This document shows, piece after piece, positions 43,800-52,878 of a stretch of 64,000 nucleotides of DNA (positions are counted from its first letter, which is position 1; each line of letters opens with the position of its first letter). A model generated the notes under the pieces. That model had not been told where the DNA came from, made no database searches, and worked only from the letters and a program-made list of their open reading frames with translations. This DNA is from Pseudomonas grimontii. GTDB lineage: Bacteria; Pseudomonadota; Gammaproteobacteria; Pseudomonadales; Pseudomonadaceae. The position numbers were made by a program, and so were the translations under genes. The DNA lies in the NCBI RefSeq assembly GCF_007858185.1, contig NZ_VFES01000021.1, positions 1-64,000 of the forward strand, in the 5' to 3' direction.

Positions 43800-45167
43800 A
43801 TGCAGAAAGAAACCGAAATCAAGCTCCGCGTCAGCCGCGAAACACTCGCCGCGCTGCGTGAGCACCCGTTACTGAAAAAACGCAACAAAAGTGGCTGGGA
43901 ACGCCGTGAGTTGATGAACCAGTACTTCGACACCCCCGAGCGCGACCTGGCCCAGGCCAAAGTCGCCCTGCGCCTGCGCAAGGACGGTGACGACATTATC
44001 CAGACCCTCAAGACCCGTGGCCAAAGCGTCGCCGGTTTGTCGGAACGCAACGAGTACAACTGGGACCTGCCCAAAGCCAAGCTCGACGTGAAGAAACTCG
44101 ATGGCGAGTGCTGGCCCGAGCAGTTGGCCGAGTTGGACAAAAAGACCCTCAAGCCGATCTTCACCACCGACTTCGTGCGCGAACGCGCCGAAATCGCTTG
44201 GGGCCGTGGCAAGGCCAAGGTGGTGATCGAAGCCGCCCTGGACCTGGGCCATGTAGTGGTCGGCAAGCAGAAAGAAGAAATCTGCGAGCTGGAACTGGAA
44301 CTGCGCGAAGGCGAACCGGCTGCCCTGCTGGAGTTGGCCGCCGAACTGGCCGCCACCCTCGCACTGATGCCGTGTGACATCAGCAAGGCCGAGCGCGGCT
44401 ACCGCCTGTACGACGCCAGCAGCTACTCCTTGAGCCTGCCAGCGCCGCAGATCCATGCCGAAATGCCGCTGGACGACGCCTTCGCCGCAATCATGTGGCA
44501 CCTGCTCGGCAGCAGCCAGCGCCTGGCCGAGCAATACCGCTTCAATGGCCACTGGCGTCTGCTGCAAGACTGGGTCGACAACCTCGGCGAACTGCGCGCC
44601 CTGATCGGCAGCCTCGGCCAGGCCGCGCCGCGTCAATCCACCAGCGAACTGCGCAGCGCACTCGATGCATTGCTGGAAGACTGGCGCCCACTGGTCCAGG
44701 CCGGCGGCGACGACGAAGATATTCGCAAAGCTGCACCCGAGCAGTTCGCCGAAGAGTTGGACGACGTACGCTGGGGCTTGTTCTCGCTGAACACATCCCG
44801 CTGGTTGCTGGCTCGCACCTGGACCGCCGACCGCAACGTGCGCGGTAACCGCCAGGGCGCCGCACAAATCACCAACTGGCTGCCGCGCCTGCTGGCCGAC
44901 GATGCCGTCGCCCTGCAACTGCCGCGCTACCAGCAGCAACCGGAAGACCTGGCAGAGCAACTGCCGCGCATCGAGCGCATCCAGGCCTGGCTGCACCATG
45001 CGCGTAACGTGGTGGACATTCCGGAACTGGACCGTTTGTACGGCGAGCTGAACAAGCTGGCGCAACTGGCCAACCAGCCGATCACCGACGAGTCGCTGGA
45101 TGCGCGTATGCATCAGGCGATTGCGGTGTATCAGAACCGTGCCTGGAAGACCCTGCTGCGCCTGTAA
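43800..45167 (+). CDS. CYTH-CHAD domain protein, probable inorganic triphosphatase
   Basis: This 455-residue protein has an N-terminal CYTH tunnel domain (residues 1-200) that starts with the ExExK signature MQKETEIKLRV (Glu4, Glu6, Lys8). A C-terminal CHAD helical domain (about 225-450) rich in conserved histidine and arginine (e.g. WLHHARNVVDI) follows. CYTH enzymes of this type hydrolyse triphosphate; CHAD domains bind polyphosphate. The ATG at 43800 places the signature at the N-terminus, although the ribosome site is weak. It is divergent from argE. Confidence 0.9.
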   Translation: MQKETEIKLRVSRETLAALREHPLLKKRNKSGWERRELMNQYFDTPERDLAQAKVALRLRKDGDDIIQTLKTRGQSVAGLSERNEYNWDLPKAKLDVKKLDGECWPEQLAELDKKTLKPIFTTDFVRERAEIAWGRGKAKVVIEAALDLGHVVVGKQKEEICELELELREGEPAALLELAAELAATLALMPCDISKAERGYRLYDASSYSLSLPAPQIHAEMPLDDAFAAIMWHLLGSSQRLAEQYRFNGHWRLLQDWVDNLGELRALIGSLGQAAPRQSTSELRSALDALLEDWRPLVQAGGDDEDIRKAAPEQFAEELDDVRWGLFSLNTSRWLLARTWTADRNVRGNRQGAAQITNWLPRLLADDAVALQLPRYQQQPEDLAEQLPRIERIQAWLHHARNVVDIPELDRLYGELNKLAQLANQPITDESLDARMHQAIAVYQNRAWKTLLRL

Positions 45168-45173
45168 TATCGC

Positions 45174-45226
45174 CATCGGGAGCAAGTCGAATCGTCGCGG
45201 TACGACGATTCGACTTGCTCCCGATG
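45174..45226. repeat. Compact REP palindrome (GACGATTCGACTTGCTCCC family)
   Basis: CATCGGGAGCAAGTCGAATC and its complement meet with only a GCGGTAC-type centre, giving an almost continuous 53-nt palindrome. It sits in the 66-nt gap between convergent genes and could act as a shared transcript end. Confidence 0.88.
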
Positions 45227-45233
45227 AGGCCGG

Positions 45234-45704
45234 TCAGCGCAATACTGGCAGGCTGGTCGTCGACTTGATTTCAGACAGCGCCACAATCGAGTTGACCTCC
45301 TGAATCCCGGGCACCATCGACAGCTTCTCGAAGAAAAACCGCTCGTACGCCTCAATGTCCGAGGTCACGATGCGCAGCAGAAAATCCACCGCCCCCATCA
45401 GCACATAACACTCCAAGACTTCCGGAAACCCGCGAATCGCTTCGGTGAACTCGGTGAAGTTGGATCGGCCGTGGGCGTTGAGTTTGACCTCGGCGAAGAT
45501 CTGCGTATTGAGGCCGATCTTCTTGCGATCCAGCAGGGTGACCTGGCCGCGAATCACCCCTTCTTCCTTGAGCCGCTGGATGCGCCGCCAGCACGGCGAC
45601 TGGGACAGGCCGACCTGTTCGGCGATCTGCGCGCTCGACAGCGAGGCGTCCTCTTGCAGCAGGGCCAGGATGCGACGGTCGTAGACGTCCAACTCGCTGT
45701 GCAT
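45234..45704 (-). CDS. Lrp/AsnC-family transcriptional regulator
   Basis: This 156-residue regulator has an N-terminal helix-turn-helix (residues about 5-60; ILALLQEDASLSSAQIAEQV, SQSPCWRRIQRLKEEGVI) and a C-terminal RAM/ACT-like ligand domain (VLMGAVDFLLRIVTSDIEAY). I chose the ATG at 45704 (MHSELDVYDRRI); the upstream extension is AT-rich promoter DNA. It is divergent from the ACT-like gene at 45832, a likely target in the manner of this family. Confidence 0.92.
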   Translation of the reverse strand: MHSELDVYDRRILALLQEDASLSSAQIAEQVGLSQSPCWRRIQRLKEEGVIRGQVTLLDRKKIGLNTQIFAEVKLNAHGRSNFTEFTEAIRGFPEVLECYVLMGAVDFLLRIVTSDIEAYERFFFEKLSMVPGIQEVNSIVALSEIKSTTSLPVLR

Positions 45705-45831
45705 ATAAATGCCTTTAATTCTGATTATTATGAATTGATTAATTCGTTTAATCGCAAATAAGGCCCATCTTAGATAAGAAATCTCCCGAAGCGAATGTAA
45801 AAATTTCTCCAGTCGAATCTGGAGAGTCAGC

Positions 45832-46170
45832 ATGCATGCCGTCGAAACCACCCACCCCCTGACCCGCGTCGATGCGTGGTCTGTCAGCAGCGCCCATTGC
45901 CAGGCGCACTACCAGATCGTCGCCGAGGCGGAGCCCGATGTGCTGTGTCGGGTACTCAACTATTTTGCGTTGCAGTTCTTAACGCCGAGCCAGGTCACCG
46001 TGAGCCGGCAAGAAGACCTGCTGAACATCGACATCGTGATGGATGGCCTGAGCTGGCACCGCGCCCAAGTGATCGCTGAAAAGATTCGAAACCTGATCAG
46101 CGTGTGCACGCTGCAGGTGTGGACCGCCGATTCCGTGGGGCCTGCGGCACGGGTGGCGACAGCTCAGTAA
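45832..46170 (+). CDS. Small ACT-like (IlvM-like) protein
   Basis: This 112-residue protein of unassigned function has a central segment (about 24-95: HYQIVAEAEPDVLCRVLNYF ... NIDIVMDGLS ... AEKIRNLISVCTLQV). That segment has the beta-alpha-beta-beta-alpha-beta layout of an ACT domain and resembles the small regulatory subunit of acetohydroxyacid synthase II. No catalytic partner is adjacent. GGAGAG lies just before the ATG. Divergence from an Lrp/AsnC gene supports an amino-acid-sensing role, but that is inference. Confidence 0.7.
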   Translation: MHAVETTHPLTRVDAWSVSSAHCQAHYQIVAEAEPDVLCRVLNYFALQFLTPSQVTVSRQEDLLNIDIVMDGLSWHRAQVIAEKIRNLISVCTLQVWTADSVGPAARVATAQ

Positions 46171-46253
46171 AGGCCTGCAACATACGCTGGGAGGAAGATA
46201 TTCAGAGGCTGGCTAGCCTGAAATTTCGTCCGAGGCTACCCAGGAAAACCTTC

Positions 46254-47933
46254 ATGTCTGCTGATCACCGATTGGAACTGCATCAGTTGCTCCCGGCCTT
46301 GGTCGAGGGAGGTTTGATCACTCCCGACATCGCGCAGCGCTTATCGGCGCTGCCCGCCGGCAGCAGCCAGCACCCACTGGAATGCATCGCCGCCCATGGG
46401 CCTTGCCTGGAAACCCTGACCCAGTGGCTTGCGCAACATGTCGGGCAACCGTATTTGCGTATCGACCCGCTGAAGATCGATGTCGCAACGGTGGTGCCGC
46501 TGATGTCCCACGCATTTGCCCAACGCCACACCATCCTTGCAGTGGCCGTGGACGCACAGACCGTCACAGTTGCCAGCGCCCAGCCCCACGTCACCAGTTG
46601 GGAATCAGGACTGGCACAAGTGCTCCAGCGTTCGATCAAGCGCGTGGTTGCCAACCCCCAGGACATTCAGCGTTGTATCAGCGAGTTTTACCGGTTGGCG
46701 AAGTCCGTCAGCGGTGCGGATCAAAAGGTGGCGGTGCCTGGCAACTTCGAGCTGCTCAACCTCGGCGCCGGCGACCAGCAGCCGGACGCCAACGACGCGC
46801 ATATCGTCAATATCGTCGACTGGCTGTTGCAGTACGCTTTCGCCCAGCGCACCAGTGATATTCATATCGAGCCGTGCCGTGAACAAGGCCGCGTGCGCTT
46901 TCGCATTGATGGGCTGTTGCACGATGTCTATCAATTTCCACCCCAGGTGACGATGGCAGTGGTCAGCCGCCTGAAAAGCCTCGGGCGGATGAACGTGGCG
47001 GAAAAACGCAAACCCCAGGACGGTCGGGTCAAGACCAAAAGCCCCGCCGGCGCAGAAGTTGAGTTGCGTCTATCGACCTTGCCCACCGTCTTTGGCGAAA
47101 AACTGGTGATGCGGATTTTCGATCCGCAGGTGCTGCTCAAGGACTTTGACCAATTGGGTTTGTCCAGTGAGGACCAGCAGCGATGGCACACCATGACCCG
47201 CCAGACCAACGGCATCCTCCTGGTCACCGGTCCTACCGGCTCAGGCAAGACCAGCACCCTCTACACCACGCTTAAGCAACTGGCGACCCGCGAGGTCAAC
47301 CTCTGCACGGTAGAAGACCCAATCGAGATGGTTGAGCCGGCATTCAACCAGATGCAGGTACAGCACAACATCGACCTGACCTTCGCCAGCGGCATCCGAG
47401 CCCTGCTACGCCAGGACCCGGACATCATCATGATCGGCGAGATCCGCGACCAGGAAACCGCCGAAATGGCGATCCAGGCCGCACTGACCGGGCACCTGGT
47501 GCTATCGACGCTGCACACCAACGATGCGCCCAGCGCCATCAGCCGCTTGCAGGAACTGGGCATTGCTCATTATTTGATCAAGGCCACGCTATTAGGGGTG
47601 ATGGCGCAGCGCCTGGTGCGCCTTCTGTGTCCTCATTGCAAGCGGGCGGCGGGCGATATCCACGAAGCGGTTGGGTGTGCGGAATGTCGAAACAGCGGGT
47701 TTCAGGGGCGCGCCGGGGTTTACGAGATCATGGTGCTGAATGACGCCCTCAAGGCGCTGATCACTCCAGGCGCCGACGCGCAGTCCCTGCGCAGGGAGGC
47801 GGTTGCGCAAGGCATGTGCAGCCTGCGCATGGCCGGCGTGGGAAAAGTAAAGGCGGGGCTGACCACGATGGCAGAGGTGTTGCGAGTGACGCCTGGGGAT
47901 TCGGTAACAAATGCTTTGATTACCGCGTACTGA
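46254..47933 (+). CDS. GspE/PulE/PilB-type secretion ATPase, stand-alone
   Basis: This 559-residue ATPase has an N-terminal MshEN-like region, then N2 and a RecA-like domain. Walker A is GPTGSGKT (residues 326-333), the Asp box is TVEDPIEM, Walker B is IIMIGEIRDQETAEMAIQAA and the His box is LSTLHTNDAPSAI. A C-terminal tetracysteine zinc site (CPHC and CAEC) is typical of GspE. Such ATPases power type II secretion or type IV pilus assembly, but no pseudopilin, platform or secretin gene is nearby. I chose the ATG at 46254, preceded by AGGAA. Confidence 0.92.
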   Translation: MSADHRLELHQLLPALVEGGLITPDIAQRLSALPAGSSQHPLECIAAHGPCLETLTQWLAQHVGQPYLRIDPLKIDVATVVPLMSHAFAQRHTILAVAVDAQTVTVASAQPHVTSWESGLAQVLQRSIKRVVANPQDIQRCISEFYRLAKSVSGADQKVAVPGNFELLNLGAGDQQPDANDAHIVNIVDWLLQYAFAQRTSDIHIEPCREQGRVRFRIDGLLHDVYQFPPQVTMAVVSRLKSLGRMNVAEKRKPQDGRVKTKSPAGAEVELRLSTLPTVFGEKLVMRIFDPQVLLKDFDQLGLSSEDQQRWHTMTRQTNGILLVTGPTGSGKTSTLYTTLKQLATREVNLCTVEDPIEMVEPAFNQMQVQHNIDLTFASGIRALLRQDPDIIMIGEIRDQETAEMAIQAALTGHLVLSTLHTNDAPSAISRLQELGIAHYLIKATLLGVMAQRLVRLLCPHCKRAAGDIHEAVGCAECRNSGFQGRAGVYEIMVLNDALKALITPGADAQSLRREAVAQGMCSLRMAGVGKVKAGLTTMAEVLRVTPGDSVTNALITAY

Positions 47934-48010
47934 AACCGTTCTTATCGGTGACAAGACCGTTACAATCGGCCGAACGTCGTTTAACTGACACCATCAGATA
48001 GGGAATCGCT

Positions 48011-48931
48011 ATGCAGATCGGAACCGTACTGCTTCTTTTCGTGGGCTTGGCCATCGCCATCCTGTTCATGGGCTTCAAGGTGGTCCCCCAGGGCTATCAG
48101 TGGACCGTCGAGCGCTTCGGCCGTTACACCAACACCCTCAAGCCGGGTCTCAACATCATCATTCCGGTCATGGACCGCATCGGCCGCAAGATCAACGTGA
48201 TGGAAAGCGTGCTGGATATTCCGCCCCAGGAAGTCATCACCGCCGACAACGCCACCGTGCAGATCGACGCCGTGTGCTTCTTCCAGGTGGTCAATACCGC
48301 CCAGGCCGCCTACGAGGTCAACAACCTCGAACACGCTATCCGCAACCTGCTGCAAACCAATATCCGTACCGTGCTCGGCTCCATGGAGCTGGATGCCATG
48401 CTCAGCCAGCGCGACGGTATCAACGAAAAACTGCTGCGCACCGTCGATGAAGCCACAGCGCCGTGGGGCATCAAGATCACCCGGATCGAAATCAAGGACA
48501 TCAGCCCGCCCGCCGACCTGATGGCCGCCATGTCCGGCCAGATGAAAGCCGAGCGGATCAAGCGTGCACAGATCCTGGAAGCCGAAGGCCTGCGGGCGTC
48601 GGCGATCCTGACTGCCGAAGGCAAGAAGCAGGCACAGATTCTTGAAGCCGAAGGTGGACGCCAGGCCGCGTTCCTGGAGTCTGAAGCCCGTGAACGCCAG
48701 GCAGAGGCAGAAGCCCGTGCGACCCAGGTCGTTTCCGAAGCGATCGCCACCGGTAACGTGCAGGCCATCAACTACTTCGTCGCGCAGAAATACATCGATG
48801 CCCTTGGCAAGCTGGCGTCGGCCAATAACAGCAAAGTGATCCTGATGCCGCTGGAAGCCAGCCAGGTGATCGGCGCTGTCGGCGGTATTGGCGAAATCGT
48901 CAAGGCAACCTTCGACAACAAGAAAGCCTGA
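48011..48931 (+). CDS. SPFH/band 7 membrane protein (QmcA/paraslipin type)
   Basis: This 306-residue protein has an N-terminal membrane helix (about 4-24). The SPFH domain runs from about 25-200 (VERFGRYTNTLKPGLNIIIP, VLDIPPQEVITADNATVQID), and an Ala/Glu-rich coiled coil (about 200-260) follows. It is predicted to oligomerise into membrane microdomain scaffolds and to assist quality control or proteases. The NfeD gene 10 nt downstream is the standard partner of this subgroup. Confidence 0.92.
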   Translation: MQIGTVLLLFVGLAIAILFMGFKVVPQGYQWTVERFGRYTNTLKPGLNIIIPVMDRIGRKINVMESVLDIPPQEVITADNATVQIDAVCFFQVVNTAQAAYEVNNLEHAIRNLLQTNIRTVLGSMELDAMLSQRDGINEKLLRTVDEATAPWGIKITRIEIKDISPPADLMAAMSGQMKAERIKRAQILEAEGLRASAILTAEGKKQAQILEAEGGRQAAFLESEARERQAEAEARATQVVSEAIATGNVQAINYFVAQKYIDALGKLASANNSKVILMPLEASQVIGAVGGIGEIVKATFDNKKA

Positions 48932-48941
48932 GGCGATCGAC

Positions 48942-49388
48942 ATGTGGGATTTCCTGCAGCATCTTTCGTTCTGGGACTGGCTCGCGCTGGGTACGGTGCT
49001 ATTGATTCTTGAGGTATTCGGTGCCGGTGGTTACCTGCTGTGGATGGGTATAGCTGCGGCAGCCGTGGGCGTGATCAAGTTTCTGCTGCCGCCGCTCGGG
49101 TTGGAGTGGCAACTGTTGCTGTTCGCTGTATTGTCGATCTTGACGGCGGTGTACTGGTGGAAACGCCAGCGCAGCAGCGCCAAAGCCAGTGACCAACCGG
49201 GGCTCAATGAGCGAGGCTCGGAGCTGGTCGGTCGCGTCTTCCTGGTACATCAGGCGATTGTGGATGGTCGGGGCAAGGTAAAAGTCGGTGATGGCGTATG
49301 GATGGTGACCGGTCCTGACAGCCCTGTAGGCACTCAAGTGCGTGTGGTTGGCCTGGATGGCGTCATTTTAAAGGTTGAAACTGTTTAG
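48942..49388 (+). CDS. NfeD-family membrane protein
   Basis: This 148-residue protein has an N-terminal amphipathic start (MWDFLQHLSFWDWLALG) and two or three membrane helices up to residue 75. A C-terminal OB-fold domain (about 85-148; LVGRVFLVHQAIVDGRGKVK) follows. It lacks the serine-protease domain of long NfeD proteins. Pairing with the SPFH gene upstream fits the short NfeD/SPFH operons thought to organise membranes. I chose the ATG at 48942 over a frame that would overlap the upstream gene. Confidence 0.9.
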   Translation: MWDFLQHLSFWDWLALGTVLLILEVFGAGGYLLWMGIAAAAVGVIKFLLPPLGLEWQLLLFAVLSILTAVYWWKRQRSSAKASDQPGLNERGSELVGRVFLVHQAIVDGRGKVKVGDGVWMVTGPDSPVGTQVRVVGLDGVILKVETV

Positions 49389-49457
49389 TCAGTGATGGAA
49401 CTCGGTTGGGCTAACTACAATCAAACCGTACAGATCACTCACCCGGAGTCACCCATC

Positions 49458-49772
49458 ATGCGTCTTAAATATGCTGTCGCAACCCTCGCTGTGCTTTCCC
49501 TTCCAGTCGGTTCAGCCATGGCCGACAGTTTCTGGCGCAATGTCATCTCGTCGGGCGCCACTACCGGCTCGACGTACCTGACCTTCAAGGACCACAAGCT
49601 GGTGGTTGCCGCACAAGACGACGCAGGCAGCTTTGTTGCCAGCGACGGCGGCATCCGCGGCCCGTACCTGGAAGCCGCCATGCAGAAAGTCCGCGCCGAT
49701 AACCCTGGCCTGCAGGCCACGGATATGGAGCTGGCCAACGCCATCCTTGCGAAGAACGCTGTTACCGAGTGA
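49458..49772 (+). CDS. Exported DUF2388-domain protein
   Basis: This 104-residue protein has a signal peptide (residues 1-22; MRLKYAVATLAVLSLPVGSA). A small domain rich in small residues matches DUF2388 (FWRNVISSGATTGSTYLTFK, AAQDDAGSFVASDGG). The family is largely confined to Pseudomonas, usually in several copies, with unknown function. It is followed directly by a strong terminator. Confidence 0.87.
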   Translation: MRLKYAVATLAVLSLPVGSAMADSFWRNVISSGATTGSTYLTFKDHKLVVAAQDDAGSFVASDGGIRGPYLEAAMQKVRADNPGLQATDMELANAILAKNAVTE

Positions 49773-49788
49773 TTCCCTCACTCTGAAG

Positions 49789-49817
49789 AATGCCGCTTTT
49801 GAAGCGGCATTTTTTTG
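49789..49817 (+). terminator. Intrinsic terminator after the DUF2388 gene
   Basis: AATGCCGCTTTTGAAGCGGC followed by ATTTTTTTG forms a 9-bp stem with a U-tract. It begins 17 nt after the stop codon. Confidence 0.92.
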
Positions 49818-49935
49818 CCCGCAATGTGACGATTCATTCACAGGCGACAGGCTATATTCAGTCGTGCCGTGCAACTATGCCGGCACTGATAAGCCTCTCA
49901 TTCATCGCCAATCTGAAACGGATGCCTTCGTCGCC

Positions 49936-51078
49936 ATGAGCCAACAGCCTTTTCTGCCGTTTTCCAAACCCACCATCGATGAAGCCACCATCTCGGCGGT
50001 CGGCGATGTACTGCGCTCGGGCTGGATCACCAGCGGACCAAAAGTGCAGGCGTTCGAAGCACAGCTGTCGGAATACTTTGGCGGCCGGCCGGTACGCACC
50101 TTCAACTCCGGCACCTGCACCATGGAGATCGCCCTGCGCATCGCCGGTATCGGGCCTGGCGATGAAGTCATCACCACACCGATCTCCTGGGTCGCAACAG
50201 CCAACGTGATCCTGGAAGTAGGTGCCACGCCGGTATTCGCCGACATCGACCCGGTCACCCGCAACATCGACCTGGCCCAGGTGGAAGCCGCAATCACCCC
50301 GCGCACCAAGGCGATCATCCCGGTGTACCTGGCCGGCCTGCCCCTGGACATGCCGATGCTGTACGCACTGGCCAACAAGTACAACCTGCGCATCGTCGAA
50401 GACGCCGCCCAGGCGCTGGGCTCCAGCTGGGATGGTGAACGCATCGGCTCCACCGGGGACTTTGTATCGTTCAGCTTCCAGGCCAACAAGAACATCACCT
50501 CTTCCGAGGGCGGTTGCCTGGTGTTGAACAATGCCGAAGAAGCCCGCCTGGCAGAAAAATATCGCCTCCAGGGCGTTACCCGTACCGGCTTCGACGGCCT
50601 CGACGTGGATGTGCTGGGCGGCAAGTTCAACATGACCGACATCGCTGCAGCCATCGGCCTGGGGCAGTTTGCCCACATCGAGAAGATCACCGCCCATCGC
50701 CAGCACCTGGCACAGCACTACTTCAAATGCTTCGGCAGTGATTTCGAGGAAAAGTACGGTGCGCAACTGCCGCCGGCCGATTTCGAAAACAGCAACTGGC
50801 ACCTGTTCCAGTTGGTACTGCCGGAGCGCCAGGACGGCCTGCCGGCCCGCGCGACCTTCATGGAAAAAATGCAGGCACAAGGTGTTGGCATTGGCTATCA
50901 CTACCCGCCGATTCATCTGCTGAGCCTTTATCGGGCACAGGGGTTCAAGGAAGGTATGTTCCCGGTAGCGGAAAAGGTTGGGCGTTTGATCGTGTCGTTG
51001 CCGATGTTTACGGCGATGACAGAGGCGGATGTGGAGCGGGCGGTGGCGGCGGTTAAAGCGGTATTGAAAGCAGGCTGA
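49936..51078 (+). CDS. DegT/DnrJ/EryC1/StrS-family aminotransferase
   Basis: This 380-residue PLP enzyme of the sugar aminotransferase family has the Schiff-base lysine in FQANKNITSSEGGC (about Lys185) and phosphate/PLP motifs FNSGTCTMEIAL and VEDAAQALGSSW. Members make amino sugars for LPS or glycans, but no glycan genes are next to it, so the substrate is open. I chose the ATG at 49936 (MSQQPFLPFSKPTI); further upstream the frame runs into the previous gene. It is convergent with gcvH across a REPIN. Confidence 0.88.
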   Translation: MSQQPFLPFSKPTIDEATISAVGDVLRSGWITSGPKVQAFEAQLSEYFGGRPVRTFNSGTCTMEIALRIAGIGPGDEVITTPISWVATANVILEVGATPVFADIDPVTRNIDLAQVEAAITPRTKAIIPVYLAGLPLDMPMLYALANKYNLRIVEDAAQALGSSWDGERIGSTGDFVSFSFQANKNITSSEGGCLVLNNAEEARLAEKYRLQGVTRTGFDGLDVDVLGGKFNMTDIAAAIGLGQFAHIEKITAHRQHLAQHYFKCFGSDFEEKYGAQLPPADFENSNWHLFQLVLPERQDGLPARATFMEKMQAQGVGIGYHYPPIHLLSLYRAQGFKEGMFPVAEKVGRLIVSLPMFTAMTEADVERAVAAVKAVLKAG

Positions 51079-51101
51079 TCACTTACGACTGATGCAATTA
51101 A

Positions 51102-51192
51102 ATGTGGAAGGGGGCGTGCTCTCGATTGCGGTGGGTCAGCCATTAATAAGCAGGCTGACACTCCACCATCGGGGGCAAGCCCCCTCCCACAT
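51102..51192. repeat. REPIN with degenerate left arm
   Basis: The left arm ATGTGGAAGGGGGCGTGCTC differs at several bases from the right arm GGGGGCAAGCCCCCTCCCAC, so it appears to be an older or decaying copy. It lies between the convergent DegT and gcvH genes. Confidence 0.85.
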
Positions 51193-51203
51193 TGGTCTTG
51201 CGG

Positions 51204-51587
51204 TTACTCGCCGATGGCGGCTTTGTAGCCAGCAGCATCCAGCAGTTTTTCCAGATCAGCCGGGTTGCTTGGCTTGAGCTTGAAGATCCACGCGCCGTAA
51301 GGATCGGAGTTCAGCAGCTCAGGACTACCGCTCAGTTCTTCGTTGACGGCAATCACTTCGCCGGCAACCGGAGCGTAGATATCCGAGGCTGCCTTCACCG
51401 ACTCAACCACACCCGCCTGGCCTTCGGCTTTAAACGTAGCGCCGACTTCGGCCAACTCAACAAACACCACATCACCCAGAGCTTCCTGAGCATGGTCGGA
51501 GATGCCGACAGTCACAGTACCGTCAGCTTCCAGACGGGCCCATTCGTGACTTTCGGCAAAACGCAGGTCGGCAGGGATATTGCTCAT
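51204..51587 (-). CDS. gcvH: Glycine cleavage system H protein
   Basis: GcvH is the lipoyl carrier of the glycine cleavage complex. The 127-residue product has the lipoylation motif VVESVKAASDIYAPV (Lys65). I chose the ATG at 51587 (MSNIPADLRFAESHEW). It follows gcvT by 52 nt on the same strand. The P protein gene normally found in this cluster is missing from the window. Confidence 0.96.
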   Translation of the reverse strand: MSNIPADLRFAESHEWARLEADGTVTVGISDHAQEALGDVVFVELAEVGATFKAEGQAGVVESVKAASDIYAPVAGEVIAVNEELSGSPELLNSDPYGAWIFKLKPSNPADLEKLLDAAGYKAAIGE

Positions 51588-51639
51588 AGTCTGTGTCCTC
51601 AAGAAGTAGTGTCAGCGGCCATTGGCCTGCCGGAAATAG

Positions 51640-52722
51640 TTAGATCAAGGTTTTGCCATGACGCACGAAGGTCGGTTTGACCACTCGAACCGGGTACCAC
51701 TTGCCGCGGATTTCCACTTCGGCCCGATCGGCCGTCGCCGTCGGTACACGCGCCAGGGCAATGGATTTGCTCAGCGTAGGAGAGAAACTACCACTGGTGA
51801 TCTCCCCTTCGCCAACATTGGCGATACGAACCACCTGGTGAGCGCGTAAAACCCCACGTTCTTCCAGAACCAGCCCGACCAGTTTGAACTGCACACCGGC
51901 GGCCAGCTCTGCTTCCAGCGCCGCACGCCCGATGAAATTGCGCCCAGCAGGTTCCCACGCGATGCTCCAGGCCATGTTGGCCGCCAGGGGCGAAACGTCC
52001 TGGTGAATATCCTGGCCGTACAGGTTCATCCCAGCTTCCAGCCGCAAGGTATCCCGCGCGCCGAGGCCTATGGGTGAAATCCCCGCGCCTACCAGATCGT
52101 TGAAAAACCCTGGGGCCTGATCGGCAGGCAGGACAATTTCCAGGCCGTCCTCGCCGGTGTAGCCCGTGCGCGCGATAAACCAATCGCCGTCGGCATGCCC
52201 TTCAAAGGGCTTGAGCTGGTGGATCAGGGTGCCGCGAGACTGGGTGACCAGCTCGGCAATCTTCTGCCGGGCATGGGGACCTTGAATGGCGAGCATGGCC
52301 AACTCGGGCCGCTCATGCAGTTGCACTTGATAGCTGCCAAGTTGCGCCTGGATCCAGGCCATGTCCTGGTCTCGGGTGGCGGCGTTGACCACCAGCCGGT
52401 ACCCGGCCTCGGTGCGGTAGACGATCATGTCGTCCACCACGCCACCCCGCTCGTTGAGCATGGCGCTGTACAACGCACGGCCACAGCCGTGCAAACGCTC
52501 GACATCATTGGCCAGCAGGCGCTGGAGCCATTCCTTGGCCTGGGGGCCGGTGATATCGATCACGGTCATATGAGATACATCGAACACCCCGCAGTCGCGC
52601 CGCACCTGATGGTGCTCCTCAACTTGCGAGCCGTAATGCAAAGGCATATCCCAACCGCCAAAATCGACCATTTTCGCGCCGAGGGCGAGATGCAGGTCAT
52701 ACAGAGGCGTGCGCTGTCCCAT
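51640..52722 (-). CDS. gcvT: Glycine cleavage system T protein (aminomethyltransferase)
   Basis: GcvT transfers the aminomethyl carbon from GcvH to tetrahydrofolate, releasing ammonia. The 360-residue product shows TPLYDLHLALGAKMVDFGGW, the folate-site DVSHMTVIDITGPQAKEWL (with Asp) and ARTGYTGEDGLEIVLP. It is full length, starting at the ATG at 52722. The upstream gap of 156 nt to the permease gene could hold a promoter. Confidence 0.96.
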   Translation of the reverse strand: MGQRTPLYDLHLALGAKMVDFGGWDMPLHYGSQVEEHHQVRRDCGVFDVSHMTVIDITGPQAKEWLQRLLANDVERLHGCGRALYSAMLNERGGVVDDMIVYRTEAGYRLVVNAATRDQDMAWIQAQLGSYQVQLHERPELAMLAIQGPHARQKIAELVTQSRGTLIHQLKPFEGHADGDWFIARTGYTGEDGLEIVLPADQAPGFFNDLVGAGISPIGLGARDTLRLEAGMNLYGQDIHQDVSPLAANMAWSIAWEPAGRNFIGRAALEAELAAGVQFKLVGLVLEERGVLRAHQVVRIANVGEGEITSGSFSPTLSKSIALARVPTATADRAEVEIRGKWYPVRVVKPTFVRHGKTLI

Positions 52723-52878
52723 GGGTTTCTCCTTCCGGGCTTGGCGAAGGTGCGCAGCGTCGTTGCTCGTGCTGGACGCCTTGAATTACAAGGCCGGCAG
52801 CGACGTACAGCGACTCGATCCGAAGGACGGACCGCACCGAATGCCGCGCATTGTAGCCGCAAGCCGTAGGACTGGCAC

